Shown piece by piece: positions 9,548 to 19,900 of a stretch of 26,422 nucleotides of DNA. Below the pieces are notes generated by a model. That model saw only the letters and a list, made by a program, of their open reading frames with translations, made no database searches and was not told the origin of the DNA. Where the stretch lies: the NCBI RefSeq assembly GCF_000003815.2, contig NW_023365724.1, positions 132,691-159,112 of the forward strand. Reading direction: 5' to 3'. This stretch comes from Branchiostoma floridae (Eukaryota > Chordata > Leptocardii > Amphioxiformes > Branchiostomatidae). Positions within the stretch are counted from its first letter, which is position 1, and each line of letters opens with the position of its first letter. Made by a program: the position numbers and the translations under genes.

Positions 9548-10380
9548 TACATACACTTTTACATAGCTCTACGTGGAAAGGCTGGAAGAATACTCAATAT
9601 TTTCATGTCTTGGAGCAGTGTAAATAGCATCATCTTATCAATATGGGGAAAATACTCATTGGTGAAAAAGCGCCACCCAGCGTCTTTCTCAAGAGCAGCA
9701 GGTGCAACACTGAGATGGCGAATCAGCACCAAGGATATCGCCCATCTTTGCCTTTTCCGGGGTTGGCGGCAGGTATCAAGGTTTGGTTTATGTAAATTGA
9801 AAAAAAAAACGAATTTTAGCGTAACAATGGTGATAAGTGACTCATCCACCGACTCATAGTTCATTACATTATAATGGTTCAATGGATTATACAGAGTATT
9901 GCTTTATCTAGCCATTCCGCGAGAGAAAGTAGTCCATTCCGTGAACGCGGAGCGGCTTGACTATTTTGCAGACAGCTTGCTGGGGGAATAGAAAAGTCTA
10001 TCTTCTAGTTGATATAACTATCCAACCTTCTTTATGGGCCTGTTTACAATATCGAATTGTCGTATAATGGGGAGATAGTACCAAGTTTATTCACCGCCAC
10101 AACCCGGTTGTTATTCTTGTGGTCATCCGCGGTACCGAACAGGAATGATGAAACGATCGTTGTATTAAAAAAAGGCTAACATGTTCTTATGTGTACAATC
10201 AAAAAGATCAAGTCAAGTAGATTACCTCTGCCCGTTCACAAACAACAGTCTAAAGTCTAAAGAGGGGCTTAAACCTTAGAAATAAGCCAACGCAATATTT
10301 GTTTGGGACAATTTCTTTTAGTTCTAACAGAGACAATCCAGGATCATTCCTCCTTGCGTTCGATTTTTCGTTCTGTTTAC
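9548..10380. other. Intergenic sequence between copy A and gene B
   Basis: Unique in the window. Overlapping open frames of 84-107 codons at 9559-9882 lie on both strands. The minus frame lacks an obvious exon context and I do not recognise it. The right part presumably contains the promoter of gene B, but no TATA or initiator element stands out. Confidence 0.4.
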
Positions 10381-10384
10381 CCTG

Positions 10385-10437
10385 GTTACCATGGACACGG
10401 GTTCCACACAGATGACAAGTTCCAGTCCGTGAACTAG
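10385..10437 (+). other. Candidate 5' UTR exon end with splice donor (gene B)
   Basis: The sequence ...gtgaactag is followed by gtaaga at 10438. A matching acceptor (gtactttctag, ending 10813) lies 76 bp before the start exon, giving a 376-bp intron. The left exon boundary is unknown and 10385 is only indicative. A short uORF (MDTGSTQMTSSSP then TGA, ATG at 10391) would lie in this leader. Confidence 0.4.
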
Positions 10438-10899
10438 GTAAGAAAATTTCTTTTCTCTTTTTAAAACGAAGAAAATGGGTTGAAATACTAGTAAAAAGTC
10501 ACAAGTCTTTGCATAGTTTTACGTCTAGCTGTTGTGTGCACGCCAGAAAGGTAGTAAGAGCTCTTAAAAGTCTGACTGTTTTGGCTAAATACATGTGTAA
10601 AGCAGGAACAAGTTCATTCTGCTGTTCGGGACTAACTTTTCAAGGTCAATTCTACACTTTGTAGAAGGGAGTAAGTTTTGTTTGTAAATGTTGATATATC
10701 TGATGTGCTGAAATATCTGCAAGCATATTAACGTATTGTAGCTGTGGATTAAATCGGAGAAACTAAGAAATATCTAACAGATTTTGACTTTATTAACGCC
10801 CCGTACTTTCTAGGTCTGACGTTCTGACAAGTCGAGAATTTGCGACAGTTTGTTTTCTGAACTTCCGAAGTGTACGCGACTGTGTCGACGTGAGGAAAG

Positions 10900-10950
10900 A
10901 TGACAACGTTGTCAAAAGAAGATGGGAGAACTGTTGAGCGAAAGATGAAG
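10900..10950 (+). CDS. Gene B first coding exon
   Basis: Encodes MTTLSKEDGRTVERKMK and ends at donor gtaagt in phase 0. The upstream in-frame TGA (10891-10893) and the absence of any ATG between the candidate acceptor (10813) and 10900 fix the start. Confidence 0.78.
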
Positions 10951-13900
10951 GTAAGTTGTCCATTCCTTGTCGGTCATTTCCGAAAATAAAAAACGTTCAA
11001 CTTTCTAGTTGGGAACACACGGATACCGATTCTCTTTTGCACCCCAGTTACACCCGATCGTTGCATTTATTTTCCTCTTACTTTGTCAACGACTATTCAG
11101 AGATTTCTGACAAGTTGATCCAACTACACAAACTTTCATATATTTCCATAGTTTACCTTTATTCATTCTATAATCATCATGTTTGCCTTTTGACCTTCTT
11201 TTTCTTACCCTTTGCTTTTCCTTGCTCTGTTGTGTTGTGTTTGTGCTCTTGTTCTCATTCCAGCCTGTTCCCTTTCCTACTCTCAGCAGAGTCAGGGAGG
11301 AGAAGCAGCAACCTCCTTTAGCCAGTAAGAAACTGTTTAGTCAGTTTATAATGCTGTTACAATGATGATGTTGATGTCAGAAGTAGACAGTGTTCACAAC
11401 GATCAGAAAAAAGACCAATGGGGAGGGATGACCAAATGTATATATTTCAGCCCACACCAATACAATTTTTACAGTTACTCAAGCAACTTGATAGAATTTG
11501 GAAACAGATGTTTCAGACAGTCTATTGTAAGTGAATGGATGAGAATTTGTAACATATCAATTCAGATTTTTGCTTTTAATCCTGATTCTCCAGTAACTCC
11601 AGATACACTGACTATTATGAGACAGCAGAATACTGTCTGAAACATCTGACCATTTCTAAATTCTATCCAGTTGCTTGAGTAACAGTTGCTGTTACTTTAC
11701 ATGTCTTACTTTACCTGGATGTATAACCTTCATCAACATGTCCTGACTGGTAAGCCCCTAAACCATGGAATTGACTCAGTGTGGCCTTAATATATTCATG
11801 TACAAGGAATATTTTTCTCAATACATGACCACAAACATTTCAACTGTAGGGTGAAATGACTTACTTGTAAAATTAGTTCTATGCTTTCAAATTATCACTG
11901 AGAAGGAAAACACAATTTAATGGACCTCTGCATTTGAACTCTGAGGTAAAAGTTAAGAGACAAGTTGAACACATTTTAGGAGTGTTTGCAGGGACATTTT
12001 GGTAACATCACTTTAACTCTCTCTATCTGTTATTCCAGCAGTCTGAGGAGAAATACTGGTACAGTACAGGAGACCCTGTATGCTCTCCACAAGTAAGTAA
12101 CTTTATATGTGGAAAGAACCTATAATGGCACCATGGATGATCTAGTGGTGTAGAGGAATGGGTTGTAGTTGTTTAGATTTGCAGTTATTTAGATGGAACG
12201 TCAAGCCAGAAAAGATCTCACAAATAAATCTGGTCTGATGTAGATTGTTATGTTACATTAAGAAAGTAGAAAAGTTACATTTTTTTGAAGCTGAGTTAAC
12301 TGGTTTGTGGTAAAAGCAAAATTAGGAACAGCACAAATAAAAATTTCATTCAGGACTTTGGAAAGATCCATGCTTAGTGACAAACTTGGGCACTATTCAT
12401 GTATTTTACAGGATAGAAGAAAATTCATCTACACATATATGAAATACTGTGCATTGTTGCTAATGTTTGGCAATATTAAAATTTATCACTCTTAATGTTG
12501 CTTTACTGTCCAATTACCATTTTCTAATACTAGATTTCCTAGTGAGTGAGTGAGTGAGATTTCCTAGTAATACAGTGTCAGAACAACTTTGCTTGAATTA
12601 CTGCTTGCACTTTATCACCTGTGCTATTGTCACATACTTTCCTTTGTCTGTTAACTAGACTCACATGATTTGTGGGATACCCATATGAATTGTCTGTATG
12701 AAGTCACAGGATGCTTTGTACATCAATTCCTCGACACTCCTTATTCCTATTCCAGATTGTTTCTCAAGAAAAAGGAAGACGGCTCTCCATTTGACAGGTA
12801 AGACTGTGGTTTCTGGGTGGGGATTTGATCAACTCTAGATTGCTTCTGAGGTAAACATTAGAATGTACAATGTAGTCATAGGCTGCATCCATGAAGGTTA
12901 GACATCCAGTACTGACAATTTGAAGAAAGGTATCATTCTACCTGAAACCTCAGACCATTTCCCAAAGTATATCCAGTTGCTTGAGTAATTGCTATTTGAT
13001 GGAGTCAGACTGACTTCAGACTTGCCTTTTCTCTCATTAGAAAAAAGAGACCATATGTACCGTTCGTAATATGTATTGAGCCCAAAATACTCATATAATA
13101 GTTCTTGTTTTCCTTGTCATCAATGTTTTTCCATTTCTGGATGCAGAACATTTCCTTGTCCTTGGTGCTGAATGAAAATCTGCAGCATTTGTATGTGCAC
13201 ATTCACACGTGTATCTATGTGTGTCTATGCATGTATGTCATAGTGTGTAATATACTGTATACGTAATATGTATGTATGTCAAATACACATTTATAACTTT
13301 TTTTTGTGTGTGTGTGTGGGGGGGGGGGTGTTTGTGGGTGGGTGTGGCCGTGTGTGCTAGCATGAGAGAGGGAGGGGGGGGGGGGGTTTCAAGCTTTCTT
13401 TTGGAAAGCAAATAGACTAATCCTTCCTAATTTACAGGGAGGCTGCAGAGCTTCTAGAGCTGGCTCAAGAGTAAGTTAATAGATTACTTTGATTTCTTAT
13501 TGCCATATTAGTGAAAAGTCAAATACTTCACTGACATTGTTAAACTAAAATCGAGAGGAAGGTAAGAGAGTATGTGTAACACACAAGCTTTGTAATCGTA
13601 AGGTGCTAGCTTATAGAGACAGAGAGAATCAATCATAGTTTATCACAAGAAAATTGTGTTTGTAAAGTCATTGACAGAACTGATTGTTTTGTGTTCTCTC
13701 CCCAAACAGGCAAGCTGAAGCTGCTGAGGATGACCTGGTCAGGACGTCCTTCCATAATGCAGAACTGCAGATGCTGCTAACTGATGAGAAGCTGTGAGTC
13801 TTTCAGTGTCTTCATCATGTATTTGGTTCTGTTTCTACTGTTGAAGTGCTTAGGCCAGGAACTGGCCCCTTGCTCCTCTCCATCTGTGTATACAAGTTTA

Positions 13901-16900
13901 AAATCGTAGTTTGCGAGGATTTGAAGTTCCTGACAGGGTTATTTTGATGGTAGGGAAACATACATTGAACGTTACAGCACAAGTCTTTGCGAATTGACCA
14001 ACATTGACCTTTGTTGACCTTTGTTTGAGACAATTTAGACAATGTTACTTGGCGAGAAAGATTAGTGGGTACTGAAAGCATAACTTATTGCTTGTAACTT
14101 ATTGCTTGGCAATTGGTCAGCATTTTCTCTATAGTGGCCACCTGTCTATAGGGATCTACCGAAAGTGCAAAAAGGAACGAAAAGGAGCGAAAAGGAGCGA
14201 AAAGGAACGAAAAGGAACGAAATGGAAAGTACCGAAAGTGCGAAAAGGAACAAAAGGAGCAATCGTTCCTTTTCGTACTTTCGGTACTTTCCTTTTCGTT
14301 CCTTTTCGCACTTTCGGTACTTTCCTTTTCATTCCTTTTCGCACTTTTGCCACCGAAAGTGCGAAAAGGAACGAAAAGGAACGAAGTAAGAAGCAAACTG
14401 AAATAAAATCCATGAGAACATAAGGAAACGGTACTTCGGGAGTTAGAAGCCTATGAAACGTGTTTTATTTTACTCAGATTTTGGCAATATCAATTTTTTA
14501 CGGCGCTGTTTCATGCTTTTGTGTTTTGTGTGGCTAAATTATTCTCTGAAGATCAAATAAATACAAAGAAACGGAACTGAGATAAGAAAGTAAGGACTAA
14601 AATTCAGTTACTGGTGGGTGATAGATAAATATCGATTAATATACATTTTCAGAATGAGGCAAGATTGTAGCCTTGTTGATGTATTTGGGTAGTTTTTGTT
14701 CTCCCAAGATGGGAGCGCCGCATGCAAATGACCCGCGATTGTTTACGTCTAATAGAAATCTGGTCAGGAATGATATGCTAATAAACTGCTGCCCTACGAG
14801 CATGACAGCTCCCTTCAACAGGGCCAACAACATGGTTTTCTGGAGACTGCCCAGAGACATATCTTCTTGCTCGTTCACGATGAAAGAAAAGCTGTGAAAG
14901 GATAGACATACGAGGGGCGTTCAATAAGTAATGTCCCTGTCCCACTTCCAGTTGTCTGATCTAGATGAAATTTAGCATGTGTAAATGATTGATATCTCTA
15001 TAAGTTTTGTGGCAAAAACCAGCTCTGAACTATCAGTAGTTTCTGATTTAAAGGTGTTTGAACTGAGTCAGGTGTGAAATGAGCCAGTTGTGAAATGGAG
15101 CCAGTTGAGTGTCGCGCAGTGATTCGGTTTTTGTATTTGAAAGGACGCACACCAAAGGAGACTTTTGATGAAGTGAAAGAAACTTATGGTGATGATGCCC
15201 CATCATATGACCTTGTAAAACGCTGGCATCGTGAATTCAAACATGGCCGGAAGTCTGTGGAAACAGCTCCCAGACCTGGTCGTCCCTCTTTTGTCATTGA
15301 TGAGGTATCTGTTGGAGGACCAACCTGGGGTGTCCTACAAAAACGGTGTCCAGAGCTGCATCAAACGATGGGAGAAATTCATAACTCTGGATGGTTCCTA
15401 TGAAGAGAAAGACTAATAATTGTGCCAAGTTTCATTAATCTCCTGCTATGGAAAATGGGTCTGGGGCATTTCTTATTGAACGCCCCTCGTACATTGTACC
15501 AAGGAGCTTTCAGCAAGTTGTACCATGAGTATTCATCATTTTGGCAGGAAGAAAGGCGCCAACGTGAGGAATTTTTGAGGAATTTGTGCAAAGAATATTT
15601 CCGTCATAATGACTACAAATAAATGTCTGCTTCTTGCGACCTATATTTCAAATTGAGCATAGCAATACATATACTTTTAACTTTGCTAGCATTGCATTTT
15701 CTTAACAACTATATCAACATATGATGACATTTTAAAATGTGCGCAATCGTTCTCGACATAATCCATTTCTTCTTGTGAAATTTTGTGATATAAATGTAAT
15801 ATGGATATTCTAAGGAACGTTATAACCACATTAACAAGTACATGAACATAGATATGCATAAATAGGTCTCATTAATATTAATTCTTCAATTGAAACGTTG
15901 GGGCTCTTGGGATTTCGTGGAACAAGGTGGAAAATGAAAAAAAAAGCCCGTTTCATATGCATTTGCCGATCATAGTACCGTTTCCTTATATTCCCATCAA
16001 TTTTATTTTACTTTGCTTCATACTTCGTTCCTTTTCGTTCCTTTTCGCACTTTCTGTACTTTCCTTTTCGTTCCTGTTCGTTCCTATCCGATATTTTCGT
16101 TCCTTTTCGCACTTTCGGTATTTTCCTTTTCGTTCCTTTTCGTTCCTTTTCGTTCCTTTTTGCACTTTCGGTACTTTCCTTTTCGTTCCTTTTCGCTCCT
16201 TTTCGTTCCTTTTCGTTCCATTTTGTTCGTTTTCGCTCCTTTTTGTTCGTTTTCGTTCCTTTTCGCTCCTTTTCGTTCCTTTTTGCACTTTCGGTACACC
16301 GGTCTAGGGTGGCCACATTTCTCTTGTCCCTTGAGTGGCTGCTATAGACAGGTTTGACTGTAGACTAACCCTTCCTAATTTACAGGGTGGCTGCAGAGCT
16401 TCTAGAGCTGGCTCAAGAGTAAGTTAACAGATCACTTTAATTTTTAATTGCCTAGTTATAAAGATCCAATACTACAATCAAGTACTTCACTGATATTGTC
16501 AAACTAATATCTAGAGGAAGGTGAGATAGTATGTATAACACATCATCTTTGTAAGCATAAGGTGCTAGCTTATATATATATATAGAGAGAAAGAGCATCA
16601 AACATAGTTCATAAGAAAATTGTGATTGTAAAGTCATTGACAGAATTGATTGTTTTGTGTTCTCTCCCCAAACAGGCAAGCTGAAGCTGCTGAGGATGAC
16701 CTGGTCAGGACGTCCTTCCATAATGCAGAACTGCAGATGCTGCTAACTGATGAGAAGCTGTGAGTCTTTCAGTGTCTTCATCATGTATTTGGTTCTGTTT
16801 CTACTGTTGAAGTGCTTAGGCCAGGAACTGGCCCCTTGCTCCTCTTCATCCAGTGTTGATAAGATAGACCTTCTCAGGGTTGGACACCTGGTTTTCTAAA

Positions 16901-19900
16901 AAAATTACTTGCCCAAACCAATTGTTCACTTCGCCAAAATTCAAAATGTGACTCACTTTCATTATAAATTATATGCATTTTTACTCCCAGCAATGGAATT
17001 CTTATTTATTTTTACCTCCATGAAATGTCATGGAGGTGAAAAAATGGAGGTATAGTTTTTGGTGTGTCTGTGGTTGTGTCTGTGTGTCTGTGTGTCCGCA
17101 TATTTGTGGACATCATAACTTGAGAACCTCTCGATTGACTACGATGATATTTGGTATGTGGGTAGGGGTTGGGAATACAAAGGTCAAGGTCAATTTTGGG
17201 CCCCCTGGTGTGTGACCTTGGTACTGCAGCAGAACTTGGTGGCAGATAGCTTTTGATGTAAGGCCATGTTGATTTGATTATATGGATGACATCCTCTGGG
17301 AACTCCATAACTGATGCGAGCGAGCGAATAAAGTTTGGACTAAACACACATTGGTATACCAACAGTTAGGTGTAGGGACAAGTACATCATACGGGTGCAA
17401 GACATTTTTTCTTCTTCATGGACCAATCCGAAAAAAAACAGACCTGGAAAAAAATCAGAGGAACAGGTTTCGCCAATTACATAATGGACACACTATGTCG
17501 GCAGGCTGAGTTAGCCTTTATTACTTGGAGATGGGATTTTTAAATGCCAGTGGGAGTCCAATAATCCAACAAACAGATTTCTTTGTAGCAAAACTGACCA
17601 ATTACCATTGTTTTGAGTATTTGCCAGTTCTCAAGTTTCCACAGACAATCAGGTCCAGGTTCAGATCCGGACCTGAAAATGATCCTCTGGACCTGAACGG
17701 GACCTGAATTTTTAGTACTAGTACCTGACCCCCTACCAACAGTAGATTTTTTTCTTTCTGTCCTTTCACATCTTATTCTTTGACTTCAGATTTATTTTGG
17801 CATTTTATGGCATTAGACTTTGATCAGTTATCTGTTTTCTGATACTTTTTTTTCAATCTACAGAATATTTGTGCTCATTTTACAGCTGCTTTGCACAATT
17901 TATTGTGTGGTCGACATTTTTTTTGGAAATGGCCGAAATTGGTGCGAGCGCGGATGTCATCCATATAATCAAATCAACATGGCCTAAGGAAGAAGTGGTG
18001 TATGTTTGGGCCCCCTAGCAGCTTGCTCTGGAACTGCAGGAGCATTTTTGTCAAAATCTTCCAAGAAGCATAACGGAACATAGGAATGATGGATTTCCAT
18101 GATATTTGGTATGCAGGTATATGTGGCGGAGATGTACATAATGAAATCAAAATTATGTAAATTTGGACTTCATTTGCATACTTTATGAGGAAAATTTATA
18201 TTTACAGTGTTTTCCAATATATCACTCAAATACATGTTACATATGTAGTTTGTGGCAGGCCGAAGTTAAGCAGATACTTATTATGCAAATAAGTCCCTAA
18301 TTTGCATAATTAATTTGAAAGTGTCCTAATTTTTCTTAGTACGTGTAGTAAATGATTGGTCTGTCAACACTGTGACCTGTGTACGTGAGTTAAAGGTGTA
18401 CATAAGCAAGCATAAATTATGCTAATGTGAAAGTCATTTGCATAATCAGAATATTTCATGGAGGTATGAGGTCTCCGAACTCTTGTTTACCCTGTGTTTG
18501 TCTGTGTGTGTGTCTGTCTTCGTGTAAACAAGATAACTCAAGAACGACTGGGTGAATTGGTTTCATACTTAGTGTGTTGGAAGTGTGTGATAAAAGCTGG
18601 AAATGATTAGATTTTGGGCCCCCTAGTGGCTTCCCTTGGTACTGAAGTGCAACTTCCGGTTCTGCTATCTTGTGTTTTGAACAAGCTATGGTCACAATTT
18701 TTAGGCTTTAGATAGCTCATGTGCTCAGGAAGAAGTGACATAAGTTTGGGCTCCCTAGCGGCTAGTTTCTAGATAGCAGGGGCATTTTTGTCAAAAACTT
18801 CTGACGGATATATAATTATGATAACTCAAGAAGGGAACAACGGATTTTCATGATTTTTGGTATGTAGATACCTTAGACAATGTTGTACAAAATGAAATAC
18901 TAATTATGCAGAATTGGAGTACATTTGCATAATTAACAGGGATCGAAATACTTTTTTTTTGCTACATGCAAAATTGCAAGTTGACAAAAATTTTACGTGC
19001 AATTTGAAAAATTTACATGCAAAATACAACTAGGCAGCGATGGCGACGAGTATCACCAGCTTGCATCAGTGAATTTTGATTACATCTAGTAAAGCTATCG
19101 GAGAATGTTACTGGCAAAAACAAAGAAGGACAAAGACAGACATCCATATGTCTTCTTGTCTAAGAGTAGGGTGTCTAATTCCTCAGTATTTTTACAATAG
19201 GCCAGGTATTTTCAACATGCAAAATTGCAAGTTCAGAATAATTTTACATGCAAATCTCAAAAATTATGTGCAAATTGCAAGTTAAGTATGTGTATTTCGA
19301 ACCCTGATTAATGAGAATATTCTATCATAGCAGTTTTTTCTATGTATGTCTTGTCCTGGACGTGATATGGTCTTGACATTTAGGTGATAGATAGCTTGCA
19401 GTGTCATGTCAAAGTGGAGCAGGTTTCAGCCCCCTAACATTTAATTTTGGAACTGCAGGGGCGTTTTTGTCAAGAAATTCCAAAGAAGATAACTGCAGAA
19501 AGGATTGACTGATTGGCATCATTTTAGGCATGCGGGTAGCTTGAGTAAAGATGTTCATAATGATATGCATGTTATGCAAATGAGGACTTAATTTGCATAA
19601 TTAATGAGGAAATTGTATAATTCCATTGTTTTCAATAACTGGACTTCAATAAATGTAAGACTTGTTAATTGTGATAGTTGGAATATAAGCAGATACCAAA
19701 TATGGTAATGAGGAATCATTTGCATAATTTATGTAAAAAATGGAAAACCGCTTTATGATTAATGATGGGAATTTTATAATTGTGACATGTGTACGTTAGT
19801 CAATGATGAACAACACCATGCATAAATTATGTTAATTTGTTAGTCAATTGCATGACATTTACAAAAGCCCTAAATATTCATGGAGGTATGAGGTCACCGA

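Larger units (their letters stand above)
14673..15612 (+). other. Possible open frame interrupted by mariner (uncertain)
   Basis: An open frame at 14673-14897 ends in TGA just before the mariner. Removing the mariner and one TA copy leaves the same frame continuing after that stop for about 40 codons (to TAA at about 15619), including YHEYSSFWQEERRQREEFLR. It could be a TE-borne coding remnant. The segment has no good start and the strand is ambiguous because 14636-14878 on the minus strand is also open. No family recognised. Confidence 0.2.
13883..16365. mobile_element. Composite TE block between the duplicated exon pairs
   Basis: Present after the first 33+84-nt exon pair but absent after the second, so it is inserted. 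Near its ends lie inverted copies of a gtggccacc motif (14134-14142; complement at 16308-16316), accgaaagtgc, and cctgtctatag (14141-14151; complement 16342-16352). Inside these are mirrored minisatellite arrays. This suggests a large non-autonomous DNA transposon with subterminal repeats. Exact ends and superfamily are undetermined. A mariner copy is nested within it. Confidence 0.55.

Noticed and set aside
9559-9882. 107-codon minus-strand open frame between the copies
   Set aside because: It is open on both strands, with no ATG context, splice partners or known family.
10384-10400. X-box (RFX)-like ggttaccatggacac near the presumed gene B promoter
   Set aside because: Only one half-site fits; the second half does not match the consensus.
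11183-11365. Open frames overlapping exon 2 of gene B
   Set aside because: They run through a pyrimidine-rich intron end and do not join the downstream exons in frame.
13815-14081. 88-codon minus-strand open frame after exon 6
   Set aside because: It is antisense to intron sequence, and part of it recurs at 967-1209 only because the intron is duplicated.
14085-14423. Overlapping Lys/Arg/Glu-rich and Phe/Ser-rich open frames on both strands (also at 15927-16357)
   Set aside because: They are products of a 10-bp minisatellite read in several frames.
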